Source: SHZI01 sp041396045 (GTDB lineage Bacteria; Pseudomonadota; Gammaproteobacteria; Steroidobacterales; GCA-2729495). From it: a stretch of 64,000 nt of DNA. Shown one piece after another: positions 1 through 7,974 of the stretch; positions within the stretch are counted from its first letter, which is position 1, and the number at the start of each line of letters is the position of its first letter. The translations under genes and the position numbers were made by a program. The DNA is taken from NCBI GenBank assembly GCA_041396045.1, contig JAWKZI010000002.1:62001-126000 (forward strand), written 5' to 3'. Below the pieces are notes generated by a model that saw nothing but the letters and a program-made list of their open reading frames with translations, had not been told where the DNA came from and ran no database searches.

Positions 1-392
1 GCACGATGCGGACGCAGCGGTGGCTGCTGAGCAAGGCATCGGTCATGGAATTCCTCAACATCAGTCGGGCTTCCTGGCGGTCAGTCCATGCAGATCGAGT
101 TGATCCTGGATGGTGTACTTGCCGCGCTTCAGGTCCCGCAGCACTTTGACGGGTACATGGGGTCGGCGGAAGCTCAGGTCTTCACCGGAATCCGAGCCCG
201 GCGTCGCCAGGACTGATAGCCAGCGACTCCAGAAGTATGGCCTTCATCGGCCCGAGCGAACCGGCGCGGGGCGACGGGCCCGGCTTCGACAAGGACACCG
301 GCCCGGGCTTTTACCGGCTGCACGGGGCCGACCATCGAGGCAAAGCTTTTGACAGCCTCCGTCTCTGGTGATTTCGGCACTTTTCGTGTCAA
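1..392 (-). CDS. Smr-domain protein, partial and frameshifted
   Basis: Reverse-strand gene running off the left edge; its C-terminus is missing. Read across three frames it gives an N-terminal part with PETEAVKSF and FARADEG, then DSGEDLSFRRPHVPVKVLRDLKRGKYTI-like sequence, then the Smr signature DLHGLTA followed by EARLMLRNSM and HRCVRIV. This is the usual layout of the SmrA/SmrB family: a variable N-terminus, an LSFRRPG-like segment, and the Smr domain, which in other members has nuclease activity (SmrB acts on mRNA at collided ribosomes). Two single-base shifts, near 195-215 and near 70-75, break the frame. The second produces a stop just after the LHGLT motif. A TTG start at 392 is preceded by AGGAG at a suitable distance. 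The breaks match the error pattern elsewhere in the window, so the gene is probably intact in the organism. Confidence 0.7.
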
Positions 393-469
393 CCTGGCAC
401 TCCTCGGCTCGCAGCAGGGCTCGCGATGATTTAGCATTCTAGAGCTTCATTTTTTCCGGCTGCTGCAAA

Positions 470-1210
470 ATGCGTCTCCTTCTGTCCAATGATGATTGCA
501 ATCTAGCTGATTGCCTCGCCACTCACGCCCACAGTCTGTCGGATCTTGCGGATATTACCGTCGTGGCGCCCGACCGGAATCAGAGCGGTGCCAGCCATTC
601 GCTGACGCTGGATTCGCCATTGCGTATCGGCAAAACGCGCGAAGGCACCTACTATGTCAACGGCACGCCAACTGACTGCGTGCATCTGGCCATCACGGGA
701 TTTCTGGACCACGAACCGGACATGGTGATCGCGGGCATCAATCATGGCGCCAACCTGGGTGATGACGTGCTGTACTCGGGAACGGTGGCAGCGGCAGTGG
801 AGGGTCGATTTCTCGGCTTGCCGGCGATTGCGGTATCGCTGACCGGCGATCATCATCACTTTGATACGGCGGGGCAGGCGATACGCACCTTGTTCCAGAC
901 CCTCGGCGAACATGCATTGCCGCCAGATACCATCCTCAATGTGAATGTACCAGACGTGCCGTTCAGGGAGATTCAGGGTTTTCAAGCCACGAGGTTGGGA
1001 TTCAGGCATCGCTCGGAACCGGTCGTGGAGGCAATGGATCCAAAAGGCAAGAAAATCTACTGGGTGGGTGCTGCCGGGCGCGGTCAGGACGCGGGGCCGG
1101 GCACGGACTTTCACGCCGTCGCACACGGTTTTGTATCCGTAACTCCCTTGAAGCTGGACCTGACCGATCGCGACCGCGTCGACCTGATTGCGGCCTGGCT
1201 GCCAAAGTGA
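470..1210 (+). CDS. surE: 5'/3'-nucleotidase SurE
   Basis: 246-residue SurE, a metal-dependent phosphatase acting on nucleoside 5'- and 3'-monophosphates (family knowledge). Seen: N-terminal MRLLLSNDD metal site, VVAPDRNQSGASHSLTL, NGTPTDCVHLA, and GINHGANLGDDVLYSGTVAAA. Length is normal. It heads the conserved stress and repair group surE-pcm-nlpD. One oddity: the usual NDDG at the metal site reads NDDC here, and the following loop (NLADC) also departs from the common YxAPG. A single G-to-T change would explain the first. The gene is otherwise full length, so this could be real variation or a base error. Confidence 0.95.
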   Translation: MRLLLSNDDCNLADCLATHAHSLSDLADITVVAPDRNQSGASHSLTLDSPLRIGKTREGTYYVNGTPTDCVHLAITGFLDHEPDMVIAGINHGANLGDDVLYSGTVAAAVEGRFLGLPAIAVSLTGDHHHFDTAGQAIRTLFQTLGEHALPPDTILNVNVPDVPFREIQGFQATRLGFRHRSEPVVEAMDPKGKKIYWVGAAGRGQDAGPGTDFHAVAHGFVSVTPLKLDLTDRDRVDLIAAWLPK

Positions 1211-1326
1211 CTCGTCAACTTTGCACTATTGACCCCGAACTATCGACGATGACGCATGGACAATGACCAATGGACAATGATTGGTGCGCGATGAGCGGTG
1301 ATGATCCGGGTATTCGCGGGATCGGC

Positions 1327-1965
1327 ATGACGTCTGCCCGTACGCGCGAGCGTCTGGTCCAGCGTCTGGGGGAAAACGGTATAACCAATCAGGCGGTGCT
1401 GGAACGAATCCGCAACGTACCGCGACATCTGTTTGTTGATGAAGCGCTTGCCAGCCGCGCCTACGAAGACAGTCCACTGCCGATCGGACAGGGGCAGACC
1501 ATTTCGCAACCCTGGATCGTGGCATTGATGACCCAGGCGCTGGTCACCGACTTTGAAGGTCCGTTGAAGAAAGTGCTGGAAGTGGGAACGGGCTGTGGCT
1601 ATCAGACCGCGGTACTTTCGCCATTCGTGCGTCAGATATTCACGATCGAGCGAATCAGGAGCCTGCAGGACGCGGCACGTGCGCGCCTCAATGCACTGGG
1701 ATTCAAGAATGTCCGCTATCGCCACGGTGATGGTTTTCGGGGGTGGCCCGGTCAGGCGCCATTTTCGGGAATCCTGGTGGCTGCGGCGCCGGCTGAAGTG
1801 CCGGTGGTCCTGCTGCAGCAGTTGGCACCGGGCGGTCGCCTGATCATTCCGGTCGGTCCTGCGGGCCAGCAGGACCTCGTCCGATACACACGCACTGGCG
1901 ACGAATTTGTGCGTGAGCTGCTGTCACAGGTATCGTTCGTACCGCTGGTTGAGGGGACGGGTTGA
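1327..1965 (+). CDS. pcm: Protein-L-isoaspartate O-methyltransferase
   Basis: PCMT repairs isoaspartyl residues in aged proteins by S-adenosylmethionine-dependent methylation. Seen: PIGQGQTISQPWIVALMTQ near the N-terminus and the SAM-binding stretch LEVGTGCGYQTAVLSP. About 212 residues from the ATG at 1327, which matches the family length and places the start just before the first helix (TSARTRERLVQRL). Longer in-frame starts exist at 1270 and 1291. The 5' region carries a short tandem repeat, ATGGACAATGA at about 1256 and 1270, which makes start choice by eye unreliable. It sits between surE and nlpD; nlpD starts 25 bases after its stop. Confidence 0.94.
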   Translation: MTSARTRERLVQRLGENGITNQAVLERIRNVPRHLFVDEALASRAYEDSPLPIGQGQTISQPWIVALMTQALVTDFEGPLKKVLEVGTGCGYQTAVLSPFVRQIFTIERIRSLQDAARARLNALGFKNVRYRHGDGFRGWPGQAPFSGILVAAAPAEVPVVLLQQLAPGGRLIIPVGPAGQQDLVRYTRTGDEFVRELLSQVSFVPLVEGTG

Positions 1966-1990
1966 ACGGCAGACTTTCCGGCAGCTATTG

Positions 1991-2791
1991 ATGTCGAAGC
2001 CGGCGCGTTTACTGTTGTTGTGTGCCGTTTGCCTGCTGCTGGCAGCCTGCAGCGGTGCCGTTCGCTGGGCTGAACCTGGCAGCAGTCGCCCGACGACAGC
2101 GCCTGCCACGCCGGCGGCCGGATCAGGCGGTGCCCGGCCAGCGTGGTACATCGTGAAGGCCGGCGACACGCTGTACGCCATCGCGTGTCAGTACGGACTC
2201 AGCGTGGATTCGTTGGCGGCCTGGAATGATCTGGGCAATGGCAACCTGATTCGCGTGGGGCAGCGATTGCGCCTCTCCCCACCTGCAGGCAAAGCAGGAA
2301 CGGGTTCGAGCGCAGGTTCCGGACCTGTCTCTGGTTCTGGTGGCGCTTCAGCCCCGCGCAGCCAGTCGCCCACCGTACCCGCTGCTGGCACGAAGGACGC
2401 GCCACCCCGCTGGCAGTGGCCGGTATCCGGTGCGCTGGTAGGAAAATTCGGTGACGCACCGCTGACTGCATCAGGCGTGCAGTTGGGTGGCCGCGTGGGG
2501 GAGCCAGTACGTGCGGCTGCCGGCGGTGTGGTGGTATACGCCGGTAACGGACTGGTCGGCTACGGGGAATTGCTGATCGTCAAACACAACGCCAGCTGGC
2601 TTAGCGCTTATGGCTACAACGAGGTCTTGCTGGTCCGCGAAGGTGATCGGGTGCAGGCCGGGCAGACCATTGCCCGCATGGGTGAAGGTCCGTCGGCGGT
2701 GACGCGCGAGCGACGGGCGTTGCTGCATTTTGAAATCCGGTGGAACGGCGCGCCGGTCGATCCGCTGACCCAACTGCCACCACGCCGCTGA
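1991..2791 (+). CDS. nlpD: NlpD-type murein hydrolase activator lipoprotein
   Basis: Outer-membrane lipoprotein of 266 residues that, in its family, activates the amidase AmiC at the division site. The ATG at 1991 gives a lipoprotein signal ending in LLAAC; an earlier in-frame start at 1907 lies inside pcm and lacks a signal peptide. Next come a LysM domain (WYIVKAGDTLYAIACQYGLS, about residues 50-95), a Gly/Ser/Pro-rich linker, and a C-terminal M23/LytM domain (GGVVVYAGNGLVGYGELLIVKH to LHFEIRWNG). Zinc ligands are degenerate: the first ligand region reads FGDAPLTASG without His, and the usual SAYxHN reads SAYGYN. That is as expected for a non-catalytic activator. In many relatives rpoS follows; here a palindromic repeat and a convergent gene follow. 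Confidence 0.92.
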   Translation: MSKPARLLLLCAVCLLLAACSGAVRWAEPGSSRPTTAPATPAAGSGGARPAWYIVKAGDTLYAIACQYGLSVDSLAAWNDLGNGNLIRVGQRLRLSPPAGKAGTGSSAGSGPVSGSGGASAPRSQSPTVPAAGTKDAPPRWQWPVSGALVGKFGDAPLTASGVQLGGRVGEPVRAAAGGVVVYAGNGLVGYGELLIVKHNASWLSAYGYNEVLLVREGDRVQAGQTIARMGEGPSAVTRERRALLHFEIRWNGAPVDPLTQLPPRR

Positions 2792-2801
2792 TCACAGGCC
2801 T

Positions 2802-3040
2802 GCACTCCGTGGCCCGCGGCATTCTGGCGGGACATTGCTTCGGCTATAGCACTCTGTAGGCCGCGGCATCCCGGCGGGAAATCCCTTGCGCCTGGCGTGC
2901 GGCACGCCTTTTCGGCGGAAGGGACACCCGCCACGCTGCCGCTCGCGGTGGCGGTGGTTGAACTCCCATTGACCTGAACGTCCCGCGATACCCCGACTCA
3001 CCGACGGCACGCGGGCTACAGAGTGCATTCCAGGTCGAGC
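2802..3040. repeat. Dispersed palindromic intergenic repeat, copy A
   Basis: Starts 10 bases after the nlpD stop and ends 17 bases short of the 3' end of the convergent Mth938-like gene. Shares long blocks with 7868-7974 and 46561-46737. The core begins at 2849 (GCACTCTGTAGGCCGCGGCA) and holds the conserved hairpin GGCGTGCGGCACGCC, then ACACCCGCCACGCTGCCGCT, and a right end GCGGGCTACAGAGTGC (to 3026) that is the inverted partner of the left end. Sequence shared with copy C continues to CAGGTCGAGC at 3040. Unlike the other copies, its left arm is duplicated: GCACTCCGTGGCCCGCGGCA at 2802 precedes the second one at 2849. The central stem CCCTTGCGCC/GGCGGAAGGG has one mismatch. Confidence 0.85.
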
Positions 3041-3056
3041 GCGGCTGAAGGTGCTC

Positions 3057-3428
3057 TCAGGGTTTTAGCAGGAGGGCGGCCGCAACACGGCGGTCTTCGG
3101 CGCTCAACACGTTGTAGGTGCGGCAGGCGGCTGCAGTCGTCATGACCTCGAAGCCAATGCCGCGTGACATGATGGCGGTCATCAGGTGATTGCTGACGAA
3201 TTGATGTGCTGTGCCGGTGCCCAGCAGGATCAGTTCGGGTTCCAGATTCAGTATCAGTTGAAAACTGTCGACGGTCAGTTCATTCAGTGGCGGGGGCGAC
3301 CAGTCACTGAGGATGCGATCGGGCGTGACAACCAGCGGGGATGTGTACGAAAGGCCATCAACCACCACCGCATCGACCGTAGCCGACTGTATATAATTTC
3401 CCGATCTCTGGTCTGCGTGCAGCTTCAT
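3057..3428 (-). CDS. Mth938-like (DUF498) domain protein
   Basis: About 123 residues from the ATG at 3428 (MKLHADQRSGNYIQSA); the upstream in-frame ATG at 3512 would overlap the divergent recJ. Visible features fit the Mth938/NDUFAF3-like family: a central ILNLEPELILLGTGTAHQF, GIGFEVMTTAAACRTYNVL and a C-terminal DRRVAAALL. In mitochondria the relative NDUFAF3 assists complex I assembly; in bacteria the function is unknown. It is divergent from recJ and convergent with nlpD across repeat copy A. The family assignment is from pattern only. Confidence 0.8.
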   Translation of the reverse strand: MKLHADQRSGNYIQSATVDAVVVDGLSYTSPLVVTPDRILSDWSPPPLNELTVDSFQLILNLEPELILLGTGTAHQFVSNHLMTAIMSRGIGFEVMTTAAACRTYNVLSAEDRRVAAALLLKP

Positions 3429-3457
3429 GCCAATTTCCTGCCGAATGCGACGATAAC

Positions 3458-5215
3458 ATGAGTCGGTTGGCTGCTCCCGCCGATGTGCGCTGCCGCACGG
3501 CAACGCCGGCAATCACGGCTGCGCTGCCGGCCAGTCTCCACCCGGTGGTCCGTCGGGTGCTCGCAGCGCGTGAGGTATCGCCACAGCAACTCAAACCTGG
3601 TCTTGCGCACCTGCTACCCGTCGGTGAGTTGCCCGGGGTAGAGGCTGTTGCTGCCCGTCTGACCGAGGCCCGGATCAGTGGTGAACGGGTGTTGGTAATC
3701 GGCGACTTCGATGCCGATGGTGCCACTGCCACGGCGCTGGCATTGACGTGTCTGCGTGCATTCGGTTTTCAGCAACCGGACTTTCTGGTGCCGGATCGAT
3801 TCCACCTCGGCTATGGGCTGTCGCCCGCCATTGCGGAGCTGGCCGCAAGCCGTCCTGCAGACCAACGACCACAATTGCTGCTGACCGTGGATAACGGCAT
3901 TACCAGCGTGGACGGGGTAAGGCGGGCGCGCGAGCTCGGCATGGAAGTACTGATAACCGATCATCACCTGGTTGGTGATGCATTGCCGGATGGTGCCCTG
4001 ATCGTCAATCCGAATTTGCCCGGTTCCACGTTTGGCAGCCCGGCGTTATGTGGGGTTGGTGTTGCCTTCTACGTCTTTGCGGCAGTTGGGCGACACCTGG
4101 CCGAACTCGACCTGATCTCGAAGGACCAGGCGCGAGAGACGGTCACAGACTGTCTGGACCTCGTGGCACTGGGCACCGTGGCCGATCTGGTGCCGCTCGA
4201 CTACAACAACCGGATTCTGGTTGGAGAAGGGCTGCGTCGTGTGCGGGCAGGCCGGGCACGTCCCGGCATTGAGGCATTGTTTCGCATTGCGGGTCGTGAT
4301 CCGGCTCAGGCGCGCAGTGCAGACCTGGGCTTTGCCATTGCACCGCGCCTGAATGCTGCTGGCCGGCTAACTGACATGTCGCTGGGCATAAACTGCCTGC
4401 TCGCACCCGATGAGGCGGCAGCCCGGCAGCTGGCACTGCAACTTGATGCGCTGAACACCGAGCGGCGCGCACTGCAGGCACGCATGCAGGCAGAGGCCAG
4501 CGAGTTGTTGGCGGAGTTGCCGGCTGCAGACAACGCGAGCGCAATCTGCCTCTTTGACGAACGATGGCACGAGGGGATTGTCGGCCTGGTTGCGAGTCGG
4601 CTGCGGGAAAACACCGGGCTGCCAGCCATTGCATTCGCCCGCGCCACGGAGCCAGGGTGGCTGCGTGGTTCTGCCCGCTCGGTGCCTGGCCTGCATGTAC
4701 GGGATGCGATTGCTGCTGCCCTGATCACTTTGCCGGCCGAGATTGCTGCCCGGGTTCGTTTTGGCGGCCATGCGATGGCTGCCGGTTTGTCGATGCCGGA
4801 GGTGGACATGCCGGCATTCAGGGATGCACTGGATGTGGCCGTAGCAACCGCATCTGGCGGCTTGCAGTCCGGGCCCGCCATTGTCTGGACCGATGGCCCG
4901 CTTGAATCTGCAGATCTGCAACTTCAGATGGCCGAGACACTTGCAGACCACGGACCCTGGGGGCAGGGATTTCCGGAGCCGTTGTTCGACAACGAGTTCG
5001 TGATCCGCGAGCAGCGCGTGGTGGGGGAAGGACATCTGCAACTGAAGGTGCAGCTTGCTGCAGGCGAGCCGCTTCTGGCAGGAATCGCCTTCAATTGCCC
5101 AGCTCTGCCCGGAGCGCCACCGCATCGGGCACGCCTTGTCTACCGCCTGGACGTTAATCATTTTCGCAATAACCGCAGCGCGCAGCTGGTTGTTGAGCAC
5201 CTGGAATACGTCTAG
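3458..5215 (+). CDS. recJ: Single-stranded-DNA-specific 5'-3' exonuclease RecJ
   Basis: 585 residues, full length. RecJ degrades single-stranded DNA 5' to 3' in RecF-pathway recombination and mismatch repair. DHH-family metal motifs are in place: DFDADG (residues 83-88), DNG (145-147) and DHH (168-170). Further on are APRLNAAGRL, GLVASRLRE and the DHHA1-like FGGHAMAAGLSM. The ATG at 3458 lies 29 bases from the start of the divergent DUF498 gene, so the two probably share a short promoter region. The order recJ-prfB-lysS is conserved in gammaproteobacteria; prfB begins 41 bases downstream. Confidence 0.96.
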   Translation: MSRLAAPADVRCRTATPAITAALPASLHPVVRRVLAAREVSPQQLKPGLAHLLPVGELPGVEAVAARLTEARISGERVLVIGDFDADGATATALALTCLRAFGFQQPDFLVPDRFHLGYGLSPAIAELAASRPADQRPQLLLTVDNGITSVDGVRRARELGMEVLITDHHLVGDALPDGALIVNPNLPGSTFGSPALCGVGVAFYVFAAVGRHLAELDLISKDQARETVTDCLDLVALGTVADLVPLDYNNRILVGEGLRRVRAGRARPGIEALFRIAGRDPAQARSADLGFAIAPRLNAAGRLTDMSLGINCLLAPDEAAARQLALQLDALNTERRALQARMQAEASELLAELPAADNASAICLFDERWHEGIVGLVASRLRENTGLPAIAFARATEPGWLRGSARSVPGLHVRDAIAAALITLPAEIAARVRFGGHAMAAGLSMPEVDMPAFRDALDVAVATASGGLQSGPAIVWTDGPLESADLQLQMAETLADHGPWGQGFPEPLFDNEFVIREQRVVGEGHLQLKVQLAAGEPLLAGIAFNCPALPGAPPHRARLVYRLDVNHFRNNRSAQLVVEHLEYV

Positions 5216-5256
5216 CATTCGCAGTTCGCTTCGTCGCCCGCGCGACAGATTGTCCT

Positions 5257-6356
5257 ATGGAAACAGCCCAGATCAGACTCAGCATCCGTGACCTTCGCGA
5301 GCGCAGTGGCGCTCTCAGGGGGTATCTTTGACCTTGAGGCCAAGCAACGCCGCTTGAGCGAGGTCCGCGAAGCCCTGCAGGACCCTGCCGTCTGGAGCGA
5401 TCAGGCGCGCGCCCAGCAACTTGGCAAGGAGCAGTCCGACCTGGAGCTGGTAGTCGAGCGCATTGCAAAGATTGATCGTGCCCTTGAAGACGCCAGCGGG
5501 CTGCTCGATCTGGCCGAAGAAGAAAACGATGGCGATACAGTGGATGAGGTCGTCCGCGACCTCAAGAGTGTGTCCGCCGCGGTCGAGGAGCTCGAATTTT
5601 CGCGAATGTTTGGCGGCAAGCATGACCAGGCCAGTGCTTTTCTGGATATCCAGGCGGGCGCCGGCGGCACCGAGGCACAGGACTGGGCCGGAATGTTGTT
5701 GCGGATGTATCTGAAATACGCAGAGTCCAACGGATTTTCAACAGAGATGATCGAAGTGTCAGCCGGCGAAGTCGCGGGTATCAAGAGTGCAACTATCCAT
5801 GTGATCGGGACTTCCGCCTATGGCTGGTTGCGTACGGAAACGGGTGTACATCGCCTGGTACGGAAAAGCCCCTTCGATTCCGGTCATCGTCGCCACACCT
5901 CGTTCGCGGCCGTATTTGTCTCCCGGAAATAGATGACGATATTGAAATTGACATCGATCCGTCAGACCTGCGTGTGGATGTCTACCGGGCCAGTGGCGCG
6001 AAGGGTGGGGGCAGCATGTAAACAAGACCGAATCTGCTGTACGCATTACCCACATGCCGACCAACACGGTTGTGCAGTGTCAGAGCGAACGTTCCCAGCA
6101 CAAGAACCGCGCCACAGCAATGAAACAGTTACGGGCCAAACTGTATGAACTTGAGGAACTGAGACGACGTGCCGAGGCGCAGACTCTGGAAGACAGCAAG
6201 TCAGACGTAGGCTGGGGCCAGCAAATCCGGTCCTACGTTCTGGACCAGGCCCGGGTGAAGGACTTGCGAACGGGCGTTGAATCCGGCAGTCCCGACAAGA
6301 TCCTCGATGGCGATCTCACCAGGTTTCTGGCGGCAAGCCTGAAACAGGGACTATGA
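5257..6356 (+). CDS. prfB: Peptide chain release factor 2, programmed +1 frameshift plus two likely sequence errors
   Basis: RF2 ends translation at UGA and UAA. The first frame starts at 5257 (METAQIRLSIRDLRERSGALRGYL) and stops at TGA 5329-5331, inside the classic autoregulatory frameshift site; reading continues at GAC 5330 (DLEAKQRRLSEVREALQDP). The body has GAGGTEAQDWAGML and GVHRLVRKSPFDSGHRRHTSF. Two further breaks are not programmed: a missing C near 5922-5924 (VSPEIDDDIEIDIDP expected) and a shift near 6001-6011 at a run of five G, which destroys the catalytic GGQ reading (SGAKG then GGQHVNKTES). The C-terminus resumes in frame from 6054. RF2 is essential, so these are taken as base-call errors. 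The stop overlaps the lysS ATG. Confidence 0.93.
5317..5332 (+). promoter_or_regulatory. prfB programmed +1 frameshift site
   Basis: The sequence AGGGGG TAT CTT TGA C matches the known RF2 recoding signal: an internal Shine-Dalgarno (5317-5322) three bases upstream of the slippery CTT (5326-5328), followed by an in-frame TGA (5329-5331) and C. When RF2 is scarce the ribosome pauses at the poorly terminated TGA and slips +1, so RF2 controls its own synthesis. Both flanking frames encode recognisable RF2 sequence. Confidence 0.95.
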
Positions 6357-7837
6357 CGATGATGCAAGAGGACAACAAGCTCGTAGCGGAGCGACGACGC
6401 AAGCTTGCCGAGCTGCGCTCGGCAGGCTTCCGGTTTCCGAACAGCTTCCGGCGCAGTGCGCTGGCCGCGCAGTTGCACGCCACTTACCAGAACTACAGCA
6501 ACGAATCCCTGGAGGCCCAGCCGGTTGAAGTCCTGGTTGGTGGCCGCATGCTCACGCGCCGGATCATGGGCAAGGCGAGCTTCGCCACGCTTCAGGATCG
6601 CTCCGGCCAGATCCAGATATTCCTGCAAAGGGATGTGCTGGGCGCGGATATCTACACGAGCTTCAAGGGCCTTGATCTTGGTGACATCGTTGGCGTTCGG
6701 GGCCAGGTATTCAGGACAAAAACCGGCGAACTCAGCATCAGGGTCGCTGAACTGACACTGCTGACCAAGTCGCTGCAGCCATTACCCGAAAAATTTCACG
6801 GCCTGGCTGACCAGGAAACACGTTATCGACAGCGCTATGTTGACCTGATCGTGAATGAAGAAACGCGTCGTGTGTTTGAGACCCGCACGCGAATCGTGCA
6901 GTTCTTGCGTGCCTATCTGGGTAGCCTGGACTTCATGGAAGTCGAGACACCGATGATGCAGGCGATTCCCGGCGGTGCCGTGGCCCGTCCTTTTGTCACA
7001 CACCACAACGCGCTGGATCGACAGCTGTACCTCCGTGTGGCGCCGGAGTTGTACCTTAAGAGACTGGTTGTCGGCGGATTCGAGCGGGTCTATGAGCTCA
7101 ACCGGAACTTCCGCAACGAAGGCGTGTCGACCCAGCACAACCCGGAATTCACGATGCTGGAACTGTACATGGCCTACGCGGATTACCGGACACTGATCGA
7201 TCTGCTCGAGAATCTGTTGCGAAGCCTGGCCGTGCACGTGCTGGGGACTACGCAGGTCGAGTACCAGGGGCGTACCTACGATCTGGCCTTGCCATTTCAC
7301 CAGTTATCGGTGGAGGAGGCCGTGTGTCGGCATAATCCGGACATCGACGCTGGACGGTTGCGGGATACGGATTATCTGCGGGAGCAGTGTGAGGCACTGG
7401 GCGTGCCGGTAAAGCCGAATTTCGGCGCAGGAAAGCTGTTGATCGAGATATTCGAGAAGACGGCCGAGCACCAGTTGCAGGAACCCACGTTTATTACCGG
7501 CTATCCGGCCGAGGTATCGCCGCTTGCCCGTCGCAGCGACTCGGATCCATTTCTTACGGACCGCTTCGAGTTTTTCCTGAGTGGTCGCGAACTGGCCAAC
7601 GGCTTTTCCGAACTGAACGATCCGGAAGATCAGGCCGAACGCTTCCGGGCCCAGGTGGCGCAGAAGGATGCCGGCGATCTGGAGGCGATGTTTTACGACG
7701 CCGACTACATCACGGCGCTTGAGTACGGCATGCCACCAACTGCCGGTCTGGGTATCGGTGTTGACCGGCTGGTGATGTTCATCGCTAACCAGGCATCCAT
7801 CCGGGACGTTCTGCTGTTCCCGCATCTGCGCTCGTAG
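6353..7837 (+). CDS. lysS: Lysyl-tRNA synthetase (class II)
   Basis: 494 residues, uninterrupted. Charges tRNA-Lys with lysine. An N-terminal OB-fold anticodon-binding domain (VGGRMLTRRIMGKASFATLQD) is followed by the class II catalytic core with motif 2 FRNEGVSTQHNPEFTM and motif 3 GLGIGVDRLVMF near the C-terminus. The ATG at 6353 overlaps the prfB stop, so the two are probably co-translated; ATGs at 6359 and 6362 are alternatives. The stop is 30 bases from repeat copy B, beyond which ygfZ is convergent. Confidence 0.97.
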   Translation: MTMMQEDNKLVAERRRKLAELRSAGFRFPNSFRRSALAAQLHATYQNYSNESLEAQPVEVLVGGRMLTRRIMGKASFATLQDRSGQIQIFLQRDVLGADIYTSFKGLDLGDIVGVRGQVFRTKTGELSIRVAELTLLTKSLQPLPEKFHGLADQETRYRQRYVDLIVNEETRRVFETRTRIVQFLRAYLGSLDFMEVETPMMQAIPGGAVARPFVTHHNALDRQLYLRVAPELYLKRLVVGGFERVYELNRNFRNEGVSTQHNPEFTMLELYMAYADYRTLIDLLENLLRSLAVHVLGTTQVEYQGRTYDLALPFHQLSVEEAVCRHNPDIDAGRLRDTDYLREQCEALGVPVKPNFGAGKLLIEIFEKTAEHQLQEPTFITGYPAEVSPLARRSDSDPFLTDRFEFFLSGRELANGFSELNDPEDQAERFRAQVAQKDAGDLEAMFYDADYITALEYGMPPTAGLGIGVDRLVMFIANQASIRDVLLFPHLRS

Positions 7838-7867
7838 CAACCCGGCTTCAGCCGCGACAGCACTCCG

Positions 7868-7974
7868 CACTCCGTAGCCCGCGGCATCCTGGCGGGAAAT
7901 CTTGTCGTCCTGGCGTGCGGCACGCCTTTTCGGCCGACAAGACACCCGCCACGCTGCCGCTCGCTACGGAGTGC
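7868..7974. repeat. Dispersed palindromic intergenic repeat, copy B (compact form)
   Basis: A 107-base element whose ends are perfect inverted repeats (GCACTCCGTAGC at 7868, GCTACGGAGTGC ending 7974). Nested stems are visible: GCGGCA with TGCCGC, GGCGGG with CCCGCC, then CTTGTCG with CGACAAG, enclosing the hairpin GGCGTGCGGCACGCC shared by all copies. The central stem differs from copy C (CTTCCGCC/GGCGGAAG) on both sides, so pairing is kept. It lies between lysS and the convergent ygfZ, and its right end forms the last codons and TAG stop of ygfZ. Confidence 0.88.

Noticed and set aside
1256..1280. Tandem ATGGACAATGA repeat before pcm as a regulatory site
   Set aside because: Only two short copies, overlapping possible start codons; chance duplication is as likely.
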